Origin: Verrucomicrobiota bacterium
Lineage (GTDB): Bacteria; Verrucomicrobiota; Verrucomicrobiia; Chthoniobacterales; UBA10450
Direction of reading: 5' to 3'
Length of the DNA: 6,038 nucleotides
Assembly (NCBI GenBank): GCA_003217965.1
Contig: QHNB01000003.1
Span: 1-6,038 of the forward strand
Numbering within the stretch: position 1 is the stretch's first letter; each line of letters begins with the position of its first letter. Under the pieces are notes generated by a model. It saw nothing but the letters and a program-made list of their open reading frames with translations, was not told the origin of the DNA and made no database searches. A program made the translations under genes and the position numbers. This document shows positions 1 through 5,924 of the stretch, in pieces.

Positions 1-546
1 AACTTTGTCGTCCAAAACAGCTTCATCATTCGGACGGAGCAAAGCGCGGCCGCGATCATGAACGCGCTCGCCCGCGAAATCCACGCGCTCGACCCGAATC
101 TCGCGCCGCTGGACGCAATCAGTTTGCAGCAGCAAGTCGATCTCATGAGTTACACGCAACGCCTGGCAGTAGCGTTGCTGGCAATCTTCGGTGGGATGGC
201 CCTGTTTCTCGCCGCGATTGGGCTTTACGCGGTTATGTCATATGCCGTTTCGCAGAGCACGCGCGAGCTGGGGCTGCGAATGGCATTGGGAGCAGGCGTT
301 TCTGACCTGTTGCGACTGGTCATGTCGCGCGGATTGCTCTTAACCGGAGGTGGCATTGTCTTGGGCGTCGTTGCTGCGCTGACAATGACGCGTTTAATGG
401 GCAATCTTCTTTACAAAGTCAGTCCTCACGATCCGCTCGCATTCGCATTAGCTTTTGCCATCATGACAGTCGTCGCACTAATCGCGTGTTTTCTCCCTGC
501 TTGGCGCGCGACGCGCATCGATCCAGTCCGCGCGCTACGGACTTGA
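1..546 (+). CDS. ADOP/MacB-FtsX family ABC transporter permease, C-terminal part (5' end outside window)
   Basis: The frame is open from base 1, so the ATG at 58 is internal and not the gene start. The 181 visible residues are the end of a large permease. A short periplasmic stretch (window residues 1 to about 50, with an 'IRTEQSAAAIMNAL' segment and 'ALDPNLAPLDA') is followed by three hydrophobic segments at about 53-80, 112-132 and 145-168. Between the first two lies the conserved FtsX-type loop 'STRELGLRMALGAG', and the protein ends 'PAWRATRIDPVRALRT', the usual C-terminal tail of ADOP permeases. Known family members are inner-membrane proteins of about 800-900 residues made of two fused MacB-like permease units, with no ATPase domain of their own. 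The substrate is unknown. The C-terminus is clearly paralogous to that of the permease ending at 3606, so the two form a tandem pair. No ATPase gene is visible. Confidence 0.9.
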   Translation, partial: NFVVQNSFIIRTEQSAAAIMNALAREIHALDPNLAPLDAISLQQQVDLMSYTQRLAVALLAIFGGMALFLAAIGLYAVMSYAVSQSTRELGLRMALGAGVSDLLRLVMSRGLLLTGGGIVLGVVAALTMTRLMGNLLYKVSPHDPLAFALAFAIMTVVALIACFLPAWRATRIDPVRALRT

Positions 547-624
547 TTTTCTGTTCGCCTTCTAACTCGCAGTTTCGCCGCCGCGCTTGAGTAGCGGCCC
601 ATTGAACACCGTCACTTTTCGGAT

Positions 625-654
625 TTGACGAACGATTATGCTGCTGAATAATAT
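625..654 (+). promoter_or_regulatory. candidate sigma70-type promoter for padR-permease operon
   Basis: TTGACG at 625-630 resembles a -35 box, and TAATAT at 649-654 resembles a -10 box, with an 18-base spacer. The expected transcription start, 6-7 bases after the -10 box, falls at about 660-662. That lies on the second in-frame ATG (661) of the PadR gene and would give a leaderless mRNA. No good Shine-Dalgarno sequence precedes either ATG, which agrees with this. This rests on motif matching only, in a gap of 108 bases; the rest of that gap (547-624) shows only a weak 5-bp stem (580-584 with 594-598). Confidence 0.35.
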
Positions 655-672
655 ATGGCTATGTCGTATATT
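650..672 (+). promoter_or_regulatory. candidate PadR operator (AATATA-N11-TATATT)
   Basis: AATATA at 650-655 and TATATT at 667-672 form a perfect 6-bp inverted repeat with an 11-base centre. It overlaps the candidate -10 box and both possible PadR start codons. PadR repressors commonly bind AT-rich dyads near their own promoter, so autoregulation is plausible. A 6-bp AT-only dyad can arise by chance in an AT-rich promoter, so this is only a candidate. Confidence 0.25.
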
Positions 673-1014
673 GGTTGGCACATTCTCGATCGCGAATTGA
701 AGAAAGGGAGTGCTGAGTTGCTCATTCTTTCTCTGGTCGAAGACCGCCCGCGGCACGGTTATGAGATCGGACAGCTCATCGAGCTGCGCTCTCGCGGCGT
801 GCTCCATTTCAACGTCGGCTCGCTTTATCCATTGCTTTACCGGTTGGAGAAGCGTGGCTGGATTCGCGGCCGTTGGGTCGAAAACCCGGGTCAACGCCGG
901 CGCCGCTACTATCGTCTCACCGCCGCCGGAGAAAAGGTTCTGACCGCGCAGCGAAGTAACTGGCGTGACTTCGTCCGCGCGATCACTCGAGTAACAGGAG
1001 TCGCGCATGCCTGA
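655..1014 (+). CDS. PadR family transcriptional regulator
   Basis: This is a 119-aa winged-helix DNA-binding protein. The PadR N-terminal domain spans about residues 13-95. It starts with 'LKKGSAELLILSLV' (helix 1), continues with 'PRHGYEIGQLIE' (helix 2 region), has the recognition region 'VGSLYPLLYRLEKRGWI', and then a basic wing with 'RRRRYYRLTAAGEKVL'. The short form without a long C-terminal coiled coil is typical of PadR proteins encoded next to ADOP permeases. The gene overlaps the permease start at 1007 by 8 bases (ATGCCTGA), which points to co-transcription and translational coupling. Two starts are possible, ATG at 655 or ATG at 661; a candidate -10 box directly before 655 favours 661 (117 aa). 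Its likely role is a ligand-responsive or membrane-stress-responsive repressor of its own operon. The ligand is unknown. Confidence 0.93.
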   Translation: MAMSYIGWHILDRELKKGSAELLILSLVEDRPRHGYEIGQLIELRSRGVLHFNVGSLYPLLYRLEKRGWIRGRWVENPGQRRRRYYRLTAAGEKVLTAQRSNWRDFVRAITRVTGVAHA

Positions 1015-1849
1015 TTTCAAAGACAAAATCAGAATCCGCTTCGCTGACCTGAAGCTGTCGCTCGCGCGCGAAAACGAAATTATCGAGGAGTTGTCGCAGC
1101 ACTTGAAAGATCAGTATGAGCAGTTGATTGCGCGGGGAGCGACGGAGGACGAAGCCCATCAGGCAGTGCTACTGGAGTTGAACGAGAGCGATTTGTTGGG
1201 ACCTGAGCTGAGACGAATCGAGCGCCGCCTTCAGCACGAACCTCTCGTCATGGGCGCCGACGGCAAAGCGCATCTCTTAGGCGATCTGTGGCAGGATCTG
1301 CGTTATGGCTTGCGCACGCTGCTGAAGAATCCCGGATTCACAACGGTCGCAGTCATTGCACTGGCGCTCGGCATCGGCGCCAACAGCGCGATCTTCAGCG
1401 TGGTTAACACAGTGTTGCTCCGCCCATTGCCGTATAAAAAGCCGGAGCGGCTGGTCATGGTTTGGGAGGACAACTCGAAACAAGGTTTTCCTCGCGACAC
1501 TCCCTCGCCCGCCAACGTCATGGATTGGCGGGATCAGAATCACGTTTTCGAAAGCATGGCCGCGCTTGTCGAAAGCAGCTTTAATCTCACCGGCGCCGGC
1601 GATCCGGAGAGAATCGACGGACAGCGCGTATCAGCGAGCTTGTTTTCACTGCTCGGGGTAGAGCCGCAGTTCGGCCGCGGTTTTCGCGCCGAAGAAGATC
1701 AACCCGGCGGCAATCACGTCGTCATCCTCAGCCATGGATTGTGGCAACGACGGTTTGGTTCCGATCCCGGCATTATTGGGAAACCGATCAATTTGAACGG
1801 CGAGAGCTTCACCGTCGTAGCCGTAATGCCACGAACCTTTCAGGGATGA
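1007..1849 (+). CDS. ADOP family ABC transporter permease, N-terminal fragment (frame-broken gene)
   Basis: These 280 residues are the first part of a duplicated MacB/FtsX permease. Residues 1-75 form the soluble N-terminal helical domain typical of ADOP proteins ('IIEELSQHLKDQYEQLIARGATEDEA'-type segment). Residues 93-112 hold the hallmark 'DLRYGLRTLLKNPGF', and TM1 covers about 112-136 ('ALALGIGANSAIFSVVN'). The rest is the start of the first MacB-type periplasmic domain, including 'RVSASLFSLLGVEPQFGRGF' and 'VILSHGLWQRRFG'. The frame ends at TGA 1847-1849 just after 'VVAVMPRTFQG'. Family members continue there with a stretch of some 35-50 residues leading to 'RLKPGV', and that stretch is absent. 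The remainder of the protein is in another frame from 1846. The gene is therefore disrupted, or the assembly is wrong at this point. As it stands the product is a one-helix fragment that probably does not work alone. The start at 1007 is fixed by the overlap with PadR. Confidence 0.88.
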   Translation: MPDFKDKIRIRFADLKLSLARENEIIEELSQHLKDQYEQLIARGATEDEAHQAVLLELNESDLLGPELRRIERRLQHEPLVMGADGKAHLLGDLWQDLRYGLRTLLKNPGFTTVAVIALALGIGANSAIFSVVNTVLLRPLPYKKPERLVMVWEDNSKQGFPRDTPSPANVMDWRDQNHVFESMAALVESSFNLTGAGDPERIDGQRVSASLFSLLGVEPQFGRGFRAEEDQPGGNHVVILSHGLWQRRFGSDPGIIGKPINLNGESFTVVAVMPRTFQG

Positions 1850-3606
1850 AACCGGGCGTGACCTTGGCACAGGCGCAAGCGGAGATGACAACCATCGCCA
1901 CTCGCCTGCAACAGCAGTACCCCCAAACCAATACCAGCGTCGGCGCAGTCGTGACTCCCCTGCATGCGCACGTCGTCGGCGACATCAAACCGGCGCTGCT
2001 CGTTCTGCTCGGCGCGGTCGCGTTTGTCCTGCTCATTGCTTGCGCAAATGTTGCCAACCTTCTTTTGGCCCGCGCCGCAGTCCGGCAAAAGGAAATCGCA
2101 TTGCGTCTTGCTCTCGGCGCCGGACGCGCGCGTTTGATCCGCCAATTTTTGACGGAGAGCGTTCTGCTCGCGGCTTTCGGCGGAGGCATCGGCTTGTTGT
2201 TGTCAGTCGTGGGACTGAGCGTCCTCAGGCGTTTCATTCCACCGAATATCTCGCAGGCCCAGGCAATCACGATCGATGCCAAGGTGCTGATCTTTACCGT
2301 CCTGGTGTCCCTCGTGACTGGGTTGATCTTCGGCCTCGCCCCCGCGACGCAGGCAGCAAATTTCAATTTGAACGACACGTTGAAAGAGAGCGGCCGCGAC
2401 TCCGCCGCTGGAAGCCGCGGCAATCGCATCCGCGGACTGTTGGTCATCAGCGAGGTCGCGGTCTCATTTATTCTTTTGATCGGCGCCGGCCTGCTGATCA
2501 ACAGCTTCCTGCGTCTGCGTAATGTCGATCCGGGCTTTCGCGCAGAGCGGGTGTTGACCATGAAAATCGTGCTCCCAGAAGTGCGGTATGCGGACAAAGA
2601 GCAACGCGGCGTTTTCTACCGTGAACTCATCCGCCGCGTCGAAACTCTGCCCGGCCTCATCTCTGCGGCGGTCGCAACCAATCTCCCCCTGACGGAAAGC
2701 GGCAATTCGGTCGGAGTAAGTATTGAAGGCCGGGCCGATCCCGCTCCGGACCGGGTGCCGATCGTGATAACGAGAATCGTCAGCCCGCGCTATTTCGAGA
2801 CGATGGGAATTCCATTGTTAAAAGGGCGCGCCTTCACTGAAGAAGATAAAACGGAATCGCCGGCCGTGGTCGTGGTGAGTGAGACGACCGCTCGCAGTTT
2901 TTGGCCGGGTGAAGATGCGCTCGGCAAGCACATCAAGATTGGCCCGAGCAATTCTGACAACCGATGGCTCAGGGTGGTCGGCGTAGTAAAGGATGTCCGG
3001 CAATTCGAACTGGTGGTTGAGCCAAAGCCGCAGATGTATCTGCCATTTACACAGGCCAATTTTTTTGAGCCGCGTGCGCTCGTCGTTAAAACAAATTTAG
3101 AGCCACTTAGTTTGGCCGCGACTGTGCGGAAGACGGTTTGGGAAATCGATAAAGACCAGCCCGTTTCCGATATTGCTTCGATGGAAACCATCGTCTCTGA
3201 GTCGGTCGCACGACAACGCTTCAGCATGCTTTTGTTAGGCATCTTCGCCGGCCTCGCGTTGGTGCTGGCCGCCGTTGGCATCTACGGGGTCATGAGTTAC
3301 TCGGTCGCGCAACGCACCCGCGAAATCGGTATCCGCATGGCGCTGGGAGCGCAGAGAACGGATGTGTTGAAGTTGACCATTGGCCAGGGACTAAAACTCG
3401 TCCTGACCGGCGTCGTCATCGGTCTCGCCGCCGCTTTCGTGCTCACGCGCGTCATGTCGAGTCTGTTATTCGGGATCAGCGCGACCGATCCCATCACGTT
3501 CATCACGATCTCGCTCGTCCTCGTCAGCGTGGCAGTTCTCGCCAGCTATATTCCCGCTCTGCGTGCCACTCGCGTCGACCCAATGTTCGCGCTGCGATAC
3601 CAGTAG
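1846..3606 (+). CDS. ADOP family ABC transporter permease, C-terminal fragment (same broken gene)
   Basis: Homologous sequence begins at ATG 1846 ('MKPGVTLAQAQAEMTTIATRL'), the end of the first periplasmic domain. The same frame is open upstream to 1741, but that translation is an out-of-frame shadow of the N-terminal fragment. Counting from 1846 (586 aa), hydrophobic segments lie at about 47-75, 103-128, 146-170, 196-222, 462-488, 515-537 and 549-572. The second periplasmic domain covers about 223-460. FtsX-type loops 'QKEIALRLALGAGRARLI' (81-98) and 'TREIGIRMALGAQRTDVL' (491-508) mark the two permease units. The tail 'ALRATRVDPMFALRYQ' matches the paralogue ending at 546. With TM1 from the upstream fragment this gives the expected eight helices. 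The ATG overlaps the upstream stop as ATGA, so re-initiation could yield this piece as a separate protein, but a pseudogene is the simpler reading. There is no strong ribosome binding site. Confidence 0.88.
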   Translation: MKPGVTLAQAQAEMTTIATRLQQQYPQTNTSVGAVVTPLHAHVVGDIKPALLVLLGAVAFVLLIACANVANLLLARAAVRQKEIALRLALGAGRARLIRQFLTESVLLAAFGGGIGLLLSVVGLSVLRRFIPPNISQAQAITIDAKVLIFTVLVSLVTGLIFGLAPATQAANFNLNDTLKESGRDSAAGSRGNRIRGLLVISEVAVSFILLIGAGLLINSFLRLRNVDPGFRAERVLTMKIVLPEVRYADKEQRGVFYRELIRRVETLPGLISAAVATNLPLTESGNSVGVSIEGRADPAPDRVPIVITRIVSPRYFETMGIPLLKGRAFTEEDKTESPAVVVVSETTARSFWPGEDALGKHIKIGPSNSDNRWLRVVGVVKDVRQFELVVEPKPQMYLPFTQANFFEPRALVVKTNLEPLSLAATVRKTVWEIDKDQPVSDIASMETIVSESVARQRFSMLLLGIFAGLALVLAAVGIYGVMSYSVAQRTREIGIRMALGAQRTDVLKLTIGQGLKLVLTGVVIGLAAAFVLTRVMSSLLFGISATDPITFITISLVLVSVAVLASYIPALRATRVDPMFALRYQ

Positions 3607-3622
3607 CGATTACTTCGTAGTT

Positions 3623-3641
3623 GAGGCTTGAGCGCCTCTTT
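3623..3641 (+). terminator. weak hairpin after the permease gene
   Basis: GAGGC (3623-3627) and GCCTC (3634-3638) form a 5-bp stem with a 6-base loop followed by only three T residues. It starts 17 bases after the permease stop codon, the right place for a terminator. The stem is short, and a second GCCTC at 3656-3660 could compete for pairing, so it may instead belong to a palindromic intergenic repeat. Confidence 0.25.
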
Positions 3642-3737
3642 CAGGGCGACGGCGTGCCTCTCCAAACACAAGCCGAGAAAACTCGACTATATAAGGGTAA
3701 CCCACGCAGTGACCAGATCTGCGGTAAGCCCGCGAGA

Positions 3738-3771
3738 TTTTCGGCTTTCCCTGTTTACCCTTTTCGGCTTT
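3738..3771 (+). repeat. short direct repeat TTTTCGGCTTT (two copies, 23-base period)
   Basis: The 11-mer TTTTCGGCTTT occurs exactly at 3738-3748 and again at 3761-3771, inside a pyrimidine-rich tract that runs to about 3780, just before the DUF5069-like start codon. No function is evident. A similar pyrimidine-rich tract occurs at 5902-5957. Confidence 0.45.
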
Positions 3772-3787
3772 TCTTTGCTTCAGGCTT

Positions 3788-4205
3788 ATGAGCGACACCT
3801 ACGTTCCGATGATCAGCTCCGGCGTTGCCGCGCCTCTGGCAGAAAGTCTCCCTGGAAGGCGCTGGTAAACTTGCGCCGGGCTATCCTAGCATAGGTCAAG
3901 GCTTTGATGCCATGACCTGCGCCGCGCTCGGGCTAGATGAACAGGCGGTCAAGGATTACATTGAGCCAAACAAACCGACCTACCCCAAGTTCGAAGCCTG
4001 GGTAGAGAAAAACGCAAAGTCGCTTACCCCGCAGGCGATCGAAAAGCATAACGCCGCGCTACGTGGTTATCATCACGATGCTGAAACGCGGCAGAGTATC
4101 TTGGGCATGCGGTATTTCCCCGACGACGCCTCCGCTCCAAGGGACGCCGTGACCCTGAATAATCTTGACGACTGGTATGAATTCCAGCAGGCGGTCCTGA
4201 AATAG
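3788..4205 (+). pseudogene. DUF5069-like small protein gene, frame-broken near its 5' end
   Basis: From ATG 3788 the sequence reads 'MSDTYVPMISSG' and then runs into a stop about 15 codons later. From TTG 3825, in another frame, it reads 'LPRLWQKVSLEGAGKLAPGY' and stays open to TAG 4203-4205. The two pieces match, in order, the start and body of what I recall as DUF5069 (about 140-150 residues), where roughly eight residues of the type 'AGPLGVLH' normally separate them. A deletion of about 26 bases between two TTGCCG copies would give exactly this join. The body keeps 'PTYPKFEAWV', a 'GYHHDAETRQSILG' segment and a C-terminal 'DAVTLNNLDDWYEFQQAVLK'. The family has no established function, and the protein looks soluble with no signal peptide. 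A shorter product could start at TTG 3825 or ATG 3911, but it would lack the conserved N-terminus. The family name comes from memory. Confidence 0.65.
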
Positions 4206-4255
4206 AAGAAGGCAGAGATAAGAAACAGAACCTGGGAGACTCCGAACTCAGGAGG

Positions 4256-4317
4256 TTGAAGGGGCGTGCCGCCCGCGACGTTCCTTAACTCCAGCCGACG
4301 CGGCTGCCCCTACAGTT
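4256..4317 (+). repeat. GC-rich palindromic intergenic repeat, copy A
   Basis: The left part 'GGGGCGTGCCG' (4261-4271) and right part 'CGGCTGCCCC' (4301-4310) are imperfect inverted arms (10-11 bases) that could fold into a long hairpin. The unit ends in 'CCTACAGTT'. A related unit in the same orientation lies at 5759-5823, sharing a GGCGTGnCGCC block on the left and TGCnCCTACA on the right. This resembles dispersed REP-like palindromes that are common between genes in some soil bacteria. No transposase is present. Homology between the copies is judged by eye and is only moderate in the middle. Confidence 0.5.
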
Positions 4318-4337
4318 CGCCCACCGTCAGATTCGAT

Positions 4338-4359
4338 GGTCCACAGACCGCCGCTACAG
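4338..4359 (+). repeat. small palindrome next to repeat A
   Basis: GGTC (4338-4341) and GACC (4346-4349) flank CACA, followed by 'GCCGCTACAG', whose end resembles the CTACA end of the neighbouring palindromic repeat. It may be a truncated unit of the same kind. The remainder of the 258-base gap before the oxygenase (4360-4463) shows no gene and no convincing promoter. Confidence 0.25.
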
Positions 4360-4463
4360 ATCTGAGGCTGATACAGCCGCGACTGCAGTAAGGGGTCGTT
4401 GACGCGCATGGGCATGGCGTGGAATTTCCCAGATGTCGGGCCTGACTCAAACGACAGCAAGGT

Positions 4464-5627
4464 ATGAATAAAACCGCGCAAGCGCCGCCTGTCTTCCGAA
4501 AGACGGCGGATACCTTCGCAGCGGGGGCAAAAACGCTCCCGCAACAATATTTCGTGTCGGAGAAGATCTTTGAAGAAGAACAAACGAAGATTTTTGCGCA
4601 GCACTGGGTATTAGTTGGGCACCAGAGTCAGATCGCTAAGGGTGGCGATTATTTCAGCGCGCAAGTAGCTGGCGAAAGTCTAATCACGGTGCGCGATCAA
4701 CGATCGACAATTCGTGGGTTTTACAACGTTTGCCGACATCGCGGGACGCGGCTATGCGAAGACAACGGCGGGCAAGTCCGCGCGATTCAATGTCCATATC
4801 ATGCCTGGACCTATGCGCTTGACGGTCGATTGATCGGAGCGCCGCATATGGACGAAGTTCCGGGTTTCGATAAGGCCGATTATTCTCTGCACGCCGTTAA
4901 TCTTGCGCTTTGGGAGGGGTTCATATTTGTGAGCCTAGCGGAAAAGAGCGCCTCGACGAAGCGAGGCGGCTATATCTCCCTAGAGGAATGGTTCGCGCCA
5001 CTAACCGGAAAATTTGCTCATTGGAACCTGCCAACGCTGCGCTCTGCCAAGCGAATCCAGTATGATGTCCGAGCCAATTGGAAATTGATCTTCGAAAATT
5101 ATTCGGAGTGCTATCACTGCCCTGGCGTACATCCGGCGTTGTCAAAGCTGACGCCGTACGATTCAGCGGAGAACGATCTCAGCGAAGGGCCATTCCTTGG
5201 GGGGTTCATGAGAATCACGAAAGGCAAAAGTCTTAGCATGAGCGGCAATGCCTGCGCGTTGCCTGTGGGAGATCTGCGGGCTGAGGACCATACGCGGGTG
5301 TTCTATTATTCCATTTTCCCGAACATGTTGCTCAGCCTGCATCCGGATTATGTCATGGTGCATCAGATCTGGCCGGAGTCGCCGGAACGGACGCGCATTT
5401 TATGCGATTGGTTCTTCCATCCGGAGGCAGCCGCGGTCAGCGACCCCAGCTACAACCCGGAGGACGCAATCGAATTTTGGGATATGACCAATCGACAGGA
5501 CTGGCACGTCTGCGAATTGAGCCAGCAAGGAATTGCATCGCGTGCGTATGAACCCGGCCCGTACTCGCCACGAGAAAGTATCCCCGCGGCATGGGATCGT
5601 GAATACCTGCGAAGCCTGAAAGATTAA
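4464..5627 (+). CDS. Rieske non-heme iron oxygenase, alpha subunit (ring-hydroxylating / quaternary-amine oxygenase type)
   Basis: This 387-aa protein has the full alpha-subunit layout. The N-terminal Rieske [2Fe-2S] domain (about 45-155) carries C90-x-H92 ('NVCRHRGTRLCE') and C110-x2-H113 ('QCPYHAWTY'). The C-terminal catalytic domain (about 195-385) carries the mononuclear iron ligands H218 and H223 in 'ENYSECYHCPGVHP', and a likely third ligand D346 in 'NRQDW'. The residue three before H218, which bridges the two centres, is Glu215 and not the common Asp. Glutamate at this place is known in carnitine monooxygenase CntA, and the ECYHC motif is frequent in choline/glycine-betaine type oxygenases, so a methylated amine substrate is plausible but unproven; an aromatic substrate cannot be excluded. 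The enzyme is cytosolic and needs an NAD(P)H reductase, none of which lies in the window. An in-frame stop at 4443 leaves ATG 4464 as the natural start. The AAGG at 4459-4462 is too close for a good ribosome site. Length is normal and the frame is intact. Confidence 0.93.
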   Translation: MNKTAQAPPVFRKTADTFAAGAKTLPQQYFVSEKIFEEEQTKIFAQHWVLVGHQSQIAKGGDYFSAQVAGESLITVRDQRSTIRGFYNVCRHRGTRLCEDNGGQVRAIQCPYHAWTYALDGRLIGAPHMDEVPGFDKADYSLHAVNLALWEGFIFVSLAEKSASTKRGGYISLEEWFAPLTGKFAHWNLPTLRSAKRIQYDVRANWKLIFENYSECYHCPGVHPALSKLTPYDSAENDLSEGPFLGGFMRITKGKSLSMSGNACALPVGDLRAEDHTRVFYYSIFPNMLLSLHPDYVMVHQIWPESPERTRILCDWFFHPEAAAVSDPSYNPEDAIEFWDMTNRQDWHVCELSQQGIASRAYEPGPYSPRESIPAAWDREYLRSLKD

Positions 5628-5639
5628 TCAGGAAAGCAA

Positions 5640-5659
5640 GAGGCCGGGAAAAGGTCCTC
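5640..5659 (+). terminator. weak hairpin downstream of the oxygenase gene
   Basis: GAGGCC (5640-5645) pairs with GGTCCTC (5653-5659) if one T is bulged, closing a 7-base loop, 12 bases after the stop codon. There is no T-run, so it is at best a weak or factor-assisted terminator. Confidence 0.25.
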
Positions 5660-5758
5660 GAATCTTCGCTGCTAGCTCCTAGTCCAGACCCGCGTCCCAC
5701 TACTTCGATTGTCAAGCGACGGACAGGATTCCTCAAAAGAGTTACATGTTACAACCGA

Positions 5759-5823
5759 CTGTGGTGGCAGGCGTGTCGCCTGCAAGATTCACAACTGTCG
5801 CTAGCAGGGGTGCTCCTACAACT
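5759..5823 (+). repeat. GC-rich palindromic intergenic repeat, copy B
   Basis: The unit contains a perfect hairpin, GCAGGCG (5767-5773), loop TGT, CGCCTGC (5777-5783), and ends in 'GTGCTCCTACAACT'. Its left block GGCGTGTCGCC and right block TGCTCCTACA correspond to blocks in the unit at 4256-4317, in the same orientation. The two copies therefore lie on either side of the oxygenase gene. It looks like a REP-type dispersed palindrome; no associated transposase is seen. Confidence 0.5.
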
Positions 5824-5876
5824 TCAGTTTCCGCGTCTGCGAGTCAATAAATGAATCTCGGCATTCACGTAAGAAT

Positions 5877-5924
5877 AGGAAAGGAGAAACGAAGAGCTTA
5901 AATTTCCTGGTTTCCTGCTTTCCT
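5877..5924 (-). terminator. purine/pyrimidine-rich inverted repeat, possible terminator for a minus-strand gene
   Basis: AGGAAAGGAGAAAC (5877-5890) and GTTTCCTGCTTTCCT (5910-5924) are nearly complementary arms, with about one unpaired base and one mismatch, around a 19-base loop. On the minus strand the hairpin begins right at the TAA (5926-5924) of the open frame coming from the right edge, which is where a terminator would sit. The T-run after it is poor (ATTCTTA). It could equally be a dispersed intergenic palindrome. Confidence 0.35.

Noticed and set aside
562..1026. 154-aa open frame on the minus strand over the PadR gene
   Set aside because: It lies antisense to an unmistakable PadR winged-helix gene and shows no recognisable motif.
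1741..1845. 5' extension of the C-terminal permease frame back to 1741
   Set aside because: This stretch overlaps clear permease coding in another frame, and its translation (rich in R, H, W) has no family resemblance. True homology begins at about 1846.
1841..1850. Programmed ribosomal frameshift joining the two permease frames
   Set aside because: No slippery run is present, and expected family residues are missing at the junction, so a frameshift would not restore a full-length protein.
1809..2597. 262-aa open frame on the minus strand
   Set aside because: Antisense shadow of the permease; Arg/Ser/Thr/Ala-rich, without domains, opposite strongly conserved membrane segments.
3688..3693. 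TATATA as a -10 box for the DUF5069-like gene
   Set aside because: There is no recognisable -35 box at the right distance, and it lies about 95 bases from the start codon.
3738..3771. CRISPR-like repeat
   Set aside because: There are only two copies of an 11-mer, with no palindromic repeat, regular spacers or cas genes.
3610..3798. 62-aa minus-strand frame rich in Lys/Arg in the spacer after the permease
   Set aside because: Its composition follows from the pyrimidine-rich repeat tract on the plus strand; no start signal or family match.
4399..4427. TTGACG (4399-4404) with GAATTT (4422-4427) as a promoter for the oxygenase
   Set aside because: The -35-like box is fair and the spacer is 17, but the -10 match is poor (two of six), so it is not supported.
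4248..4604. 118-aa minus-strand frame across the gap before the oxygenase
   Set aside because: It runs antisense into the oxygenase N-terminus and through the palindromic repeat; no family resemblance.
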